From Bacteroidia bacterium (GTDB lineage Bacteria; Bacteroidota; Bacteroidia; UKL13-3): a stretch of 64,000 bases of DNA. The translations under genes were made by a program, and so were the position numbers. Of this stretch, positions 1-7,635 are shown in pieces; positions within the stretch are counted from its first letter, which is position 1, and each line of letters starts with the position of its first letter. The DNA is taken from positions 62,001 to 126,000 of the forward strand of contig JAKLJI010000007.1 of assembly GCA_023151275.1 (NCBI GenBank). Direction: 5' to 3'. The notes below the pieces were generated by a model, which saw nothing but the letters and a program-made list of their open reading frames with translations, was not told the origin of the DNA and searched no databases.

Positions 1-449
1 TAAAACGTGCGAATTCAAGCTATCAAAGTGGCCGAAAACGTGGAGATTGGTACAAGTGGAAACTTGATCCTTTTACGGTAGATGCGGTACTAATTTATGC
101 GCAAGCTGGTCATGGCCGAAGGGCAAATCTGTACACCGATTATACCTTTGCTTTAAAAAATTCAGATGATAATTTGATTCCTGTGGCTAAGGCCTATTCC
201 GGATTAACAGACGCTGAATTGATTGAAATTGATGCCTGGATTAAAGCCAATACCTATGAAAAATTTGGTCCGGTTCGTTCGGTTAAAGCTGAGCTTGTTT
301 TTGAAATTGGTTTTGAAGGAATTGCGGAATCATCCAGGCATAAATCTGGAATTGCTGTACGCTTTCCCCGGATTATCCGATGGCGGAAAGACAAATCTCC
401 TGGAGAAATAAATAACCTGGATGATTTGAAATGCTTAATCGGGAAGTGA
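1..449 (+). CDS. ATP-dependent DNA ligase, C-terminal part (5' end outside window)
   Basis: An open frame runs from the left edge (codons start at base 3) to the stop at 449 with no internal stop, so the gene begins upstream of the window. The visible ~148 residues hold ligase motif V (DWYKWKLDP), then an OB-fold-like stretch with GHGRRANLYTDYTFAL, KAYSGLTDAE and RHKSGIAVRFPRI. These match the C-terminus of bacterial ATP-dependent ligases of the ligase-associated DNA-damage group (Lhr-like helicase, exonuclease, PdeM) by recall of the family. The PdeM partner is at 15243. The last 15 bases overlap the convergent gene ending at 435. The catalytic lysine domain is not visible. Confidence 0.85.
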   Translation, partial: KRANSSYQSGRKRGDWYKWKLDPFTVDAVLIYAQAGHGRRANLYTDYTFALKNSDDNLIPVAKAYSGLTDAELIEIDAWIKANTYEKFGPVRSVKAELVFEIGFEGIAESSRHKSGIAVRFPRIIRWRKDKSPGEINNLDDLKCLIGK

Positions 450-1256
450 TGGCTCATTCATTGAAAGAATTTTATTCATTTCAGAAACTTCTTCATTCAA
501 TTTTATTGCTGATTCTTTTACCAATGGAATCAAACTAGTATCATTTTCATCAATCAACAAATCAACCAAACCTAGGATATTGGCCAATGGAGCTCTTACC
601 CGGTGCGAGTTGGCGTAGGAATAGGATTGAATTTGTCCGATATGTTTTTCTAACAAAGAGTTTTTCTCTTCCAGGTTTTTTTCGGCAAAAACCTGCTTGG
701 TAATATCTTTAGCGAATACCAGCCTGGATTTCCTTCCCTCAAAAAGAAAGGGAAAGCTAATAATTTCCATGTGTTTTAAACTTTTGTCGGGCATAACATG
801 TGCCCAAACTCCAGAGAAATGCTGGTTATCGGGCAAACTATCAATGGTACTGTGTAATCTGTCCTTTCCTTCAGGTGATAAGAAATCCATCATAGTTTTC
901 GACAAAATTTCAGCAGGTTTTAATCCATGGGCCTGGCATGCAGCTTTATTTGCCTGAAGTATTTGCAAGGTGTTCACATCGTAAATCCACATGGGAATTG
1001 GGGAGTCTTGAAATAGAAGTTCATACTGCCGATTGGCTTCACCTATTTTCCTAAAATAACCAGATATCAAACCGTATAAAATAAACCCGGTAACAGAAAC
1101 AAAAAAGACACCTTTGTAATTTTGGAAGGTGGTTAATTGTTCTGCATTGCTGCTAAGAAGCTCAATGTAAGAATCGCTGAGGAATATCCATAAGAAGCCA
1201 ATTAGCAAATAAATTGCAACAATCTTTAGGGCTTTATTCCGAACCAGATGATTCAC
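435..1256 (-). CDS. Membrane PAS protein with DHp-like histidine region, no kinase ATPase domain
   Basis: A 273-residue protein with two N-terminal membrane segments (about 9-27 and 48-65), a PAS domain (about 75-190) and a helical region with SYANSHRVRAPLANILGL. This resembles a histidine-kinase H-box with His218. The frame stops about 55 residues after that histidine, and no N, G1 or G2 box of a HATPase domain follows. It could be a phospho-acceptor or sensor partner acting with a kinase in trans, or a truncated kinase. The ORF end overlaps the ligase gene by 15 bases, and I see no HATPase remnant downstream because that sequence is ligase coding. No adjacent response regulator. Confidence 0.75.
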   Translation of the reverse strand: MNHLVRNKALKIVAIYLLIGFLWIFLSDSYIELLSSNAEQLTTFQNYKGVFFVSVTGFILYGLISGYFRKIGEANRQYELLFQDSPIPMWIYDVNTLQILQANKAACQAHGLKPAEILSKTMMDFLSPEGKDRLHSTIDSLPDNQHFSGVWAHVMPDKSLKHMEIISFPFLFEGRKSRLVFAKDITKQVFAEKNLEEKNSLLEKHIGQIQSYSYANSHRVRAPLANILGLVDLLIDENDTSLIPLVKESAIKLNEEVSEMNKILSMNEPSLPD

Positions 1257-1264
1257 GCTGATAA

Positions 1265-1301
1265 GGTAAAAAAAAATCCTGCGAATTGCAGGATTTTTTT
1301 T
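1265..1301 (-). terminator. Rho-independent terminator of the ferredoxin gene
   Basis: Perfect stem AATCCTGC/GCAGGATT (1275-1282 with 1288-1295), loop GAATT, flanked by A-run and T-run on the two sides. It lies just after the ferredoxin stop at 1321 when read on the minus strand. Confidence 0.85.
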
Positions 1302-1320
1302 ATGATTTTTGATAATAATG

Positions 1321-1665
1321 CTATGCGTGCATGCGATTCTTTTTCTCTAGCAACAGGTCTTGCGACTCAACATGGTCAGGATCTGGAACGCAGCAATCAA
1401 CCGGACAAACAGCTGCGCACTGAGGTTCTTCATGGAAACCAACGCATTCTGTGCATTTTGAAGTAACAATATAATAGGTATCGTCGCTCTTAGGTGCAAA
1501 ACGCTGATTTACGTCCACCGTTTCACCATCTACAGTAAGTGAACCGCTCAAGTTGTTTCCGTCTGCCCAGGCCCATTCAGCACCGGCTTCATAAATAGCG
1601 TTATTTGGACACTCTGGTTCGCATGCACCGCAGTTGATGCATTCGTCTGTGATCATGATTGCCAT
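1321..1665 (-). CDS. 2[4Fe-4S] ferredoxin (YfhL / Allochromatium type)
   Basis: A 114-residue electron carrier. Cluster 1 ligands are C9, C12, C15 and C19 in [12 protein letters not shown]. The second set is C71, C74, C83 and C87, with the long insertion [18 protein letters not shown] that marks the YfhL/Allochromatium ferredoxin subgroup. A middle loop of about 50 residues separates the two motifs. It is divergent from the LuxC-type reductase at 1733 and closed by a hairpin terminator. The ferredoxin/acyl-CoA reductase neighbourhood is common in Bacteroidota (recalled), but the redox partner is not shown by the sequence. Confidence 0.9.
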   Translation of the reverse strand: MAIMITDECINCGACEPECPNNAIYEAGAEWAWADGNNLSGSLTVDGETVDVNQRFAPKSDDTYYIVTSKCTECVGFHEEPQCAAVCPVDCCVPDPDHVESQDLLLEKKNRMHA

Positions 1666-1683
1666 ATCAGTAAATATTTTAGG

Positions 1684-1710
1684 TTGATTAGTCCTGCAAT
1701 TTTAGTTTTG
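1684..1710 (+). promoter_or_regulatory. Bacteroidota-type promoter for the acyl-CoA reductase gene
   Basis: TAGTTTTG at 1703-1710 fits the -7 consensus TAnnTTTG, with TTG at 1684-1686 as a possible -33 element (16-base spacer). The predicted transcript would start about 1716, which excludes the TTG codon at 1715 and supports ATG 1733 as the translation start. Confidence 0.5.
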
Positions 1711-1732
1711 TTGCTTGAATACAGAAAGTAGA

Positions 1733-2752
1733 ATGAATCTAAATTATCCGACATATTCACAGAGGCTGGATGCTTTTGTAAAACTTGGCCAGATTTTTAA
1801 ACAGGTAAAAGAAGACAATAGCTTCATTCAGAAGGCTTTTGTATATAACAATTGGTTTACCCCGTCAAACCAATTGCTTGCCATACAGGCTTTGGGTAAT
1901 GAATTGAGTTTTGAAAAATTACAAAATTGGACCGAAGCTCATCCACCAGTTTTAGCTGAAAAAGAGCCCAAAAGGGTTGCAATTATTATGGCTGGCAATA
2001 TTCCATTGGTTGGATTTCATGACTTATTATCGGTTTTGATTTCAGGGCATTGTGCATTGGTTAAACCCTCCTCCGATGATGAAGTGTTGATGAAATGGGT
2101 GATAGATGAATTGATGAGTATAGAACCCTTGTTTGCCAATCAAATAGAGTGGGCAAAGGAAGGGAAGTTGAAGGAGTTTGATGCTGTAATTGCTACAGGT
2201 AGCAACAATAGCCATCGCTACTTTGAACAGTATTTCAAAAACAAAAAATCCTTATTGCGCAAAAACCGAAATAGCATTGCCATTTTACTGGGAAACGAAA
2301 CACATGAGCAATTGGAAGCCCTGGCGGATGATGTATTCATGTATTTTGGCTTAGGATGCAGGAATGTTTCTAAGGTGTTTTGGCCTAAAGGCTATTTTCC
2401 GGAACCTGTTTTTAGGGCCTTTGAGAAATATGCAGACATCATTCATCATCACAAATATGCCAATAACTATACCTACCATAAAGCCATCTTTTTGATGAAC
2501 CAAACCAAGCATTTCGACAACAACTTTATTTTGGTGAAGGAAGATGAAAAGTTGGCAAGTCCATTGGGTGTTTTGCTATTCCAGGAATATGAATCTCAAG
2601 AAGAGGTTACCAATTGGTTAAATGACCACAAAGATCAAATTCAATGCGTGGTTGGGGAGGGTTTTGGTCTGAATTTTGGTCAAAGTCAATGTCCAGCACT
2701 ATCAGATTATGCAGATGGGGTTGATACCCTGAGCTTTCTAGGAGGATTGTAA
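1733..2752 (+). CDS. Acyl-CoA reductase (LuxC family)
   Basis: A 339-residue aldehyde-dehydrogenase-fold protein of the LuxC type, which reduces acyl-CoA or acyl thioesters to aldehydes with NAD(P)H. YFGLGCRNVSKVF around residue 209 supplies the expected catalytic cysteine. VAIIMAGNIPLVGFHD (N-terminal third) and KPSSDDEVL are typical of the nucleotide-binding half. No luxD or luxE neighbours, so luciferase is not implied; Bacteroidota often keep this gene beside a ferredoxin and serine-biosynthesis genes (recalled). A TTG six codons upstream (1715) is rejected because it sits at the predicted transcription start. Confidence 0.88.
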   Translation: MNLNYPTYSQRLDAFVKLGQIFKQVKEDNSFIQKAFVYNNWFTPSNQLLAIQALGNELSFEKLQNWTEAHPPVLAEKEPKRVAIIMAGNIPLVGFHDLLSVLISGHCALVKPSSDDEVLMKWVIDELMSIEPLFANQIEWAKEGKLKEFDAVIATGSNNSHRYFEQYFKNKKSLLRKNRNSIAILLGNETHEQLEALADDVFMYFGLGCRNVSKVFWPKGYFPEPVFRAFEKYADIIHHHKYANNYTYHKAIFLMNQTKHFDNNFILVKEDEKLASPLGVLLFQEYESQEEVTNWLNDHKDQIQCVVGEGFGLNFGQSQCPALSDYADGVDTLSFLGGL

Positions 2753-3162
2753 GATTATTAAAATAAAATGGAAAAGGCCGGTCCTTCTTCTGACCAGCCT
2801 TTGGTGTGGATAACCACGATTTTTGCTGAAAGAAGGACAATCGGAATATTTTCTTTTCGGCCTTCCCAGCTAGCTTTTTGTTATTTACTCACTCCAACAT
2901 CGTCTTGAAAAACATTGTTTATTCAAGCCAATGCTTACTGTCGTTTTTGACACAACGATGATAGTCATTCCCTCAAAACGGCAATCAACAATTGAATAAT
3001 TGGGGCCATTCTACCCTCAAGTGTTGAAGATTCCTGTTTACTAGGTAAGATTTGAATGGATAAGCTGTGCAATATGAGGTCTGAAATACTCCCAAAAAAC
3101 AAAGAGGGTCGGCAAAATTTTGTCCGACCCTCTTTAAACAAGGTTAATTATTTTTTCTTCTT
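2753..3162. other. Intergenic region with nested inverted repeats
   Basis: A 410-base gap between convergent genes. AAAGGCCGGTC (2773-2783) pairs with 2792-2802 with one mismatch. GTCCTTCTT (2781-2789) can instead pair with AAGAAGGAC at 2830-2838, enclosing a small GTGG/CCAC hairpin. The two foldings are mutually exclusive. On the minus strand the first hairpin is followed by a T-rich stretch. I see no convincing coding frame; the right end carries the arginase terminator. Confidence 0.4.
3101..3135 (-). terminator. Terminator of the arginase gene
   Basis: A 12-bp perfect stem (3101-3112 with 3124-3135; core AAAGAGGGTCGG) and 11-base loop. On the minus strand it is followed by GTTTTTTG, 28 bases past the arginase stop. 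Confidence 0.9.
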
Positions 3163-4104
3163 TTAATTCTTGTCAATCAAGGTAAGAAACAAATCAGCTG
3201 CAATTTCTTCCATGGGATTGGTTCTATCAAGCAGAGGATTGACTTCAGTAATTTCTAAAGCAATTGTTTTTGGCGATTTCAACAAGCCTTTCAGCAATTC
3301 TGAAGCTTCTTGAAGAGTTAAACCATTCGGAACAGGTGTTCCGGTTCCAATTGAAATTTCAGGATCAAGGCTATCTACATCAAAAGAAACCAGAATATGG
3401 TCGCAATCGGAAAGGCGTTCAAGCGATTTGTTAATTACTTCCTGAATGCCCATGGCATCGCATTCGGCGGGGGAAAAACTCAAAATGCCTCTTTCGCGAA
3501 TGGTATCTATTTCATCTTCTTCCAGGTCGCGGATATCAATCAAAACCAAATCCTGGGCTAAAATTTTTGGACTAATTTTTTCGGAACCGAGTTCTAGCAA
3601 TTCCTGCCAAAGTTCAAGTTCAGATTTGCTTACCTCGTTGGCATCTTCAACCTCATGCTTCAAGCCTAAAGCAATTGCCAGAGGCATGCCATGCATATTT
3701 CCGGATGGAGTTGAAAAGGGATTGTGTAAGTCTGCATGCGCATCAATCCAAATTACGCCCAAGCGTTTTTCGGGGAATGCATTTTTAATTGCCGAAATGG
3801 CTGCAGAACCGTTGCTATGGTCGCCGGAGAGGATAACAGGAAATCCGGCATTGTTCTCCAATTCTTTCTGGATGCTTAAAACCGCACGTTTTTGAACTTC
3901 CAGAATGGAGTAAATGTTTTTCAAAAAAGGGTGTTCATTATCAGATTCAAGATCCTCTGAAAGAACTCTTTCGGGTTGATTGAGCGCATCCCAATCGGGA
4001 ATGCGTTTTTTTAATTGGTTTAACAAGGCCTGAGGCCCCAATTTTGCGCCTTTTTTTCCGGCGCCGAAGTCGGATTCAATGGTAATAAACTTTACATTTT
4101 TCAC
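3163..4104 (-). CDS. Arginase
   Basis: A 313-residue ureohydrolase converting arginine to ornithine and urea. Binuclear manganese ligands are visible in GDHS (94-97), DAHADLH (121-127) and SFDVDSLDP (about 239-247). GTGTPVPNGLT and EITEVNPLLD are arginase-type rather than agmatinase-type sequences. The gene is divergent from arginine decarboxylase at 4332, so both enzymes that compete for arginine share a ~230-base control region. A strong terminator follows. Formimidoylglutamase is the main alternative but lacks the EVNPLLD ending. Confidence 0.9.
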   Translation of the reverse strand: MKNVKFITIESDFGAGKKGAKLGPQALLNQLKKRIPDWDALNQPERVLSEDLESDNEHPFLKNIYSILEVQKRAVLSIQKELENNAGFPVILSGDHSNGSAAISAIKNAFPEKRLGVIWIDAHADLHNPFSTPSGNMHGMPLAIALGLKHEVEDANEVSKSELELWQELLELGSEKISPKILAQDLVLIDIRDLEEDEIDTIRERGILSFSPAECDAMGIQEVINKSLERLSDCDHILVSFDVDSLDPEISIGTGTPVPNGLTLQEASELLKGLLKSPKTIALEITEVNPLLDRTNPMEEIAADLFLTLIDKN

Positions 4105-4331
4105 AAAACCTCCCTAGGATGGTGGTAAGGCAAAGATAGGCAGGGAAGCCAATTTGCCTTGTTCATGTTAAATTTTAAGTAAGAAACGGACATAAATTCG
4201 CCTCAGGAAATCACTAATATGCTGGCAATCAAGTGCTGTGTTTAACTTGAAAATGTGTAAGTGGAGAAAGTCAAAAATTCAACATTACGAATCCTTGCTT
4301 TAGTTGTAAACTTGTAGAAAATTTATAAAAA

Positions 4332-5738
4332 TTGAATCCTGCACCTATTCGGAATCGGTACACCGATTTGATTCATCAAACCTTCTTTTTTCCTCGTCAT
4401 GGGTTTGAAGTTATTGACAATCAGTTGTTTTTTCATGGAATAAACCTGATGGAGCTTGTGGAGCGATTTGGAAGTCCACTGAAATTTACCTATTTGCCCA
4501 AAATTTCCTCGCAAATTGTAAAAGCCAGAGAGTTGTTTGAAGCTTCACGCTTAAAACACCAGTACCGCGGAAGTTACAATTATTGTTATTGCACCAAGAG
4601 CTCGCATTTTCGGTTTGTTTTGGATGAGGTACTTAAAAACAAGGTTGATTTAGAAACCTCATCTGCCTTCGATTTAGACATTATCCGTTCTTTGGAGAAA
4701 AGCGGTAAGTTCAATAAATCTCAATTCATTGTTTGCAATGGCTACAAGACAGAGGCTTATGCCCAAAAAATGGCAGCAATGGTGCAAGATGGATTTGAAA
4801 ATTTGGTTTGCGTTCTTGATAATCCGGATGAGTTTGACTTATACGCCAATTATATCAAAGGGCCTGCCAAGTTGGGGATTCGTATTGCAACCGAAGAAGA
4901 ACCCAATTTCCTAGTTTATACCTCGCGTTTGGGAATGAGTTACAAGCGGGTTCTTGAATTGTACCAGGAAAAGATTAAGAATCATCCCGATTTCCAACTG
5001 AAGATGCTTCACTTTTTTGTGAATTCAGGCATCAAGGATACAACCTATTATTGGAGTGAGCTGGCACGTTTGGTAAATGTGTATTGCGATGTGAAAGAGG
5101 TTTGCCCTGAATTGGATACCTTGGATATTGGTGGCGGAATGCCGATTTACACATCGCTGGGTGTGGAGTATGATTACGCGTACATGATTGATCAGATTGT
5201 TTACTACATCAAGTCAATTTGCGAAAGTCGCGGTGTGCCTGAACCCAATATTATTACAGAGTTTGGTTCATTTACTGTTGGTGAAAGTGGGGGAGTTTTG
5301 TATTCGATAATTGGCAAGAAGGAGCAAAACGACAAGGAGAAATGGTATATGATTGACAGCTCGTTTATCACCACTTTGCCAGATACATGGGGAATTGGAC
5401 AGAAGTTTATTTTGCTTGCATTGAATCAATGGGACAAAGAATTCCAGCGAATCAATTTGGGTGGATTAACTTGTGATGGGCAGGATTTCTACAATTCAGA
5501 TACCAATACCAACCAGGTATTTATGCCCAAAACGGCTGATGGAGAAAAATTATTTATGGGCTTTTTCCACACCGGAGCCTACCAGGAGAGCCTTGGCGGA
5601 TATGGAGGTATCCAACATTGCCTCATTCCAGCACCTAAACATCTACTGATTGACAGAGACTTGAACGGAGAGTTGACTTTTGAGGTTTTTGCACAAGAAC
5701 AATCTCCGGAGGAAATGTTGAAAATTTTGGGATATTGA
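4332..5738 (+). CDS. speA: Arginine decarboxylase (Bacteroidota type)
   Basis: A 468-residue PLP enzyme making agmatine from arginine, the first step to putrescine via agmatinase (44595). NYCYCTKSSHF contains the Schiff-base lysine (about residue 90); LDIGGGMP binds phosphate, and ITEFGSFTV and LTCDGQD follow in the expected order of the fold III decarboxylases. The start is TTG: an in-frame TAA at 4326 leaves no upstream choice, and the conserved N-terminus (YTDLIHQTFFFP) lies before the first ATG. An unusual start in a regulated gene may lower translation. The symbol reflects function; this family is distinct from Escherichia SpeA. Confidence 0.88.
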   Translation: MNPAPIRNRYTDLIHQTFFFPRHGFEVIDNQLFFHGINLMELVERFGSPLKFTYLPKISSQIVKARELFEASRLKHQYRGSYNYCYCTKSSHFRFVLDEVLKNKVDLETSSAFDLDIIRSLEKSGKFNKSQFIVCNGYKTEAYAQKMAAMVQDGFENLVCVLDNPDEFDLYANYIKGPAKLGIRIATEEEPNFLVYTSRLGMSYKRVLELYQEKIKNHPDFQLKMLHFFVNSGIKDTTYYWSELARLVNVYCDVKEVCPELDTLDIGGGMPIYTSLGVEYDYAYMIDQIVYYIKSICESRGVPEPNIITEFGSFTVGESGGVLYSIIGKKEQNDKEKWYMIDSSFITTLPDTWGIGQKFILLALNQWDKEFQRINLGGLTCDGQDFYNSDTNTNQVFMPKTADGEKLFMGFFHTGAYQESLGGYGGIQHCLIPAPKHLLIDRDLNGELTFEVFAQEQSPEEMLKILGY

Positions 5739-5770
5739 AAAGCACCCTTATATTTGCAAAAAAGAAAATT

Positions 5771-5908
5771 ATGGCAACCACCAGACTTAAAAGAAAAGAC
5801 AGAAGAAATAAGGTAACATCTGTACTGCGTAACACACGCATTAAGGTAAATACCGAGTTGGTAAAAGTAAAATCTCCAAACAAAGAGAAAACTGTAATTA
5901 TCGACTAA
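5771..5908 (+). CDS. Small basic protein, 45 residues
   Basis: ATG at 5771, stop at 5906-5908. The N-terminus MATTRLKRKDRRNK is strongly basic and the remainder (TRIKVNTELVKVKS) alternates polar and hydrophobic residues. Composition resembles small ribosome-associated or nucleic-acid-binding proteins. It lies 32 bases after arginine decarboxylase and 22 bases before a good terminator, so the two are probably one transcript. I have a weak recollection of similar short proteins in Bacteroidota but no function to assign. Confidence 0.7.
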   Translation: MATTRLKRKDRRNKVTSVLRNTRIKVNTELVKVKSPNKEKTVIID

Positions 5909-5930
5909 TCGTCTTTCTTTACCGAATTGA

Positions 5931-5958
5931 AAAGCTACCACCAGGTAGCTTTTTTTTT
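5931..5958 (+). terminator. Terminator of the arginine decarboxylase transcript
   Basis: Stem AAAGCTACC/GGTAGCTTT (5931-5939 with 5944-5952), ACCA loop, followed by a T-run to 5958. Confidence 0.9.
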
Positions 5959-5982
5959 GCCCTTTAGGGGAGATACGGGCAT

Positions 5983-6015
5983 AAAAAAACCGGACAGTTT
6001 AGCTATCCGGTTTTT
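5983..6015 (-). terminator. Terminator of tRNA-Leu
   Basis: ACCGGA/TCCGGT stem with 11-base loop. On the minus strand the T-run (complement of the A-run at 5983-5989) follows, starting two bases past the tRNA 3' end. Confidence 0.8.
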
Positions 6016-6017
6016 CG

Positions 6018-6101
6018 TGCCGTGAAGGAGACTCGAACTCCTACGCCCTTACGAGCACCACCCCCTCAAGATGGCGTGTCTACCAATTTCACCACCACGG
6101 C
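6018..6101 (-). tRNA. tRNA-Leu (anticodon GAG)
   Basis: An 84-base cloverleaf on the minus strand. Acceptor GCCGTGG/TCACGGC with discriminator A; anticodon stem CCATC/GGTGG closes the loop TTGAGGG, giving GAG. A long variable arm precedes the T arm AGGAG-TTCGAGT-CTCCT. The long variable arm and AxxxGGTAGAC D-loop are class II leucine features. CCA is not encoded. Confidence 0.95.
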
Positions 6102-6155
6102 TTGGGGGTGCAAATATGAGTATTCCACCTCAAAAGAGCAAATGAAAATTTTGTA

Positions 6156-6320
6156 TTAGCCTCCAATACCTTTGATTGGCGACAAAATCATTGAAACAGC
6201 GTCAATTACTGCAGTAAATCCATCCACAAGGGATTGGAAATCGACTACAACAAGGGTAATTGTTGCAGTTACCAGAGCAATCATTATCGCTCTTAAAATA
6301 TAAACCATTCCGAATTCCAT
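6156..6320 (-). CDS. Small hydrophobic membrane peptide, 54 residues (candidate)
   Basis: An open frame with ATG at 6318-6320 and TAA at 6156-6158. The N-terminal half is one predicted membrane helix (YILRAIMIALVTATITLVVV), followed by an amphipathic stretch DFQSLVDGFTAVIDAVSM and an ending SPIKGIGG. It sits alone between tRNA-Leu and the divergent epimerase gene. Composition (Ile, Val, Ala, Gly, few charges) is unlike random translation of this AT-rich DNA. It could be a membrane-active or small regulatory peptide; I recognise no family. Confidence 0.5.
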   Translation of the reverse strand: MEFGMVYILRAIMIALVTATITLVVVDFQSLVDGFTAVIDAVSMILSPIKGIGG

Positions 6321-6435
6321 AGCGTGGGTTGTTTAGGTTTTGTAGAATCGAAGGTAAACGGATGAAATAGTTTTCAAAAAACTATTCCACAAGTCGACTT
6401 ATTTTCTACTTTAGTGGGCAATATCATCATGTTAA

Positions 6436-7302
6436 GTGGAAAAACCAACAGAAACAATTAAGCTAGAATTTTCAACTGCCGGTGCCGAATTAATTTCGGC
6501 CGTTCATCTAGGAAACCGGCAAGAGTTTATTTGGACAGGCGAAGCTGCTGTTTGGCCGCGGCATACGCCGGTTTTGTTTCCTTTTGTTGGGAAGTCGGCA
6601 AGCAATACAATTCGCCTAAACAACAAATCCTGGCCCATGAGCCAACATGGATTTGCCCGCGATCAAGTTTTTGAAATTAATGAACTGTATACAGATTTGG
6701 TCAGTTTTTCATTGGTAGGGAATGCAGAAAAGTATCCCAATTTCCCTTTTCCCTTTTTGTTTCGGATAAGCTACCATCTAGAAGGAGATAAGCTCACTAT
6801 AACCTATTCCATTACCAACACCGGTGATGAGGATTTACATTGCTCGGTTGGAGCGCATCCCGGATTTTTGTTGCCTGTTGCCAGTTTAGACCACTTTTCC
6901 ATTTGGTTTGAAAAGGATGGTTCTGGCGAAGTTTCCTTTTTAAAGGATGGGCTGATTTCAGGCGAAAAACGCAGGTTGGACTTCCCTAACAATACTTTGC
7001 CGCTTAGTTCCGAGTTGTTTAAGGACGATGCCTTGGTATTTGAAAATCTAGAATCAAGAAAGATTTTGCTCGCCAAAAATTCGGGTGATTATGGAATTGA
7101 AATGGAGTATCCGGATTTCCCTTACCTTGGCATTTGGGCCAAATACCCCAATGAGTCTTTCGTTTGTTTGGAGCCCTGGCATGGATTGGCAGATGAATAC
7201 AATTTCACGGGCGACTTCTCCCAACGAAAGGGCATGATGTGCCTTCCTCAGGAGAGCACAAAAGAGTTAAGCTACTCTATTCGTTTTTTGACAAAAGTCT
7301 GA
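6436..7302 (+). CDS. Aldose 1-epimerase family protein (galactose mutarotase-like)
   Basis: A 288-residue beta-sandwich protein that probably interconverts sugar anomers or binds hexose phosphates. PVLFPFVGKS, MSQHGFARDQ and SVGAHPGF are at the positions of the family's sugar-binding loops; H73 and H140 (approximate) would be the catalytic pair. The start is GTG, since TAA at 6433 blocks upstream extension and the next ATG would remove the first beta strands. The 3' end overlaps the convergent VanZ-like gene by 31 bases. Bacteroidota have many paralogues, so the substrate cannot be named. Confidence 0.85.
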   Translation: MEKPTETIKLEFSTAGAELISAVHLGNRQEFIWTGEAAVWPRHTPVLFPFVGKSASNTIRLNNKSWPMSQHGFARDQVFEINELYTDLVSFSLVGNAEKYPNFPFPFLFRISYHLEGDKLTITYSITNTGDEDLHCSVGAHPGFLLPVASLDHFSIWFEKDGSGEVSFLKDGLISGEKRRLDFPNNTLPLSSELFKDDALVFENLESRKILLAKNSGDYGIEMEYPDFPYLGIWAKYPNESFVCLEPWHGLADEYNFTGDFSQRKGMMCLPQESTKELSYSIRFLTKV

Positions 7303-7634
7303 ATCAGGTAAAATGCGAAGGCCCCTAGCAAATAAACCAAGATATCCATTTTGTCTGAGGTAAAAGCTTGGTTGTAATTTGGAATGATCAATTCAAAAGC
7401 AATTCCAAAGAAAAGTGCGGTTCCCACTACCGCACTTTTCTTCCAATAATATGGTTTTCTAAGAATGAATGCTGATTGAATCCAGCCTGCCAGCGACAGA
7501 ACCAAGGGGACAATTAGGAAATCATCCACCCAAGAGCTGGCCCATTCTGGCATTGGGAGCAGGAGAGCTGCCAGGTGGAAAAAAGCCCAAATCAGAGAGA
7601 CAACCGCAAAACACAATCGGTGGAACTTGGGCAT
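7272..7634 (-). CDS. Small VanZ-like / magnesium-citrate-transporter-like membrane protein
   Basis: A 120-residue protein with about four membrane segments (5-26, 38-57, 65-84, 98-114). FELIIP and the later DKMDILVYLLGA are like the ExxxP...DxxDxxxYxxGA pattern of VanZ-like and so-called magnesium citrate secondary transporter proteins. The transporter label is an annotation tradition, not something the sequence proves. One base separates it from the next upstream gene (7636), so they are probably co-transcribed. Confidence 0.6.
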   Translation of the reverse strand: MPKFHRLCFAVVSLIWAFFHLAALLLPMPEWASSWVDDFLIVPLVLSLAGWIQSAFILRKPYYWKKSAVVGTALFFGIAFELIIPNYNQAFTSDKMDILVYLLGAFAFYLIQTFVKKRIE

Positions 7635-7635
7635 A

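Noticed and set aside
1715-1732. TTG start giving six extra residues on the acyl-CoA reductase
   Set aside because: It coincides with the predicted transcription start of the 1703 promoter; ATG 1733 fits better.
2769-2909. A 46-codon frame in the intergenic hairpin region
   Set aside because: Overlaps the inverted repeats and has no membrane, basic or family character.
3446-3895. A 149-codon plus-strand frame
   Set aside because: Antisense shadow of arginase; Ser-rich translation without domains.
6018-6101. tRNA-Leu as a prophage or island attachment site
   Set aside because: No integrase and no direct repeat of the tRNA 3' end found nearby.
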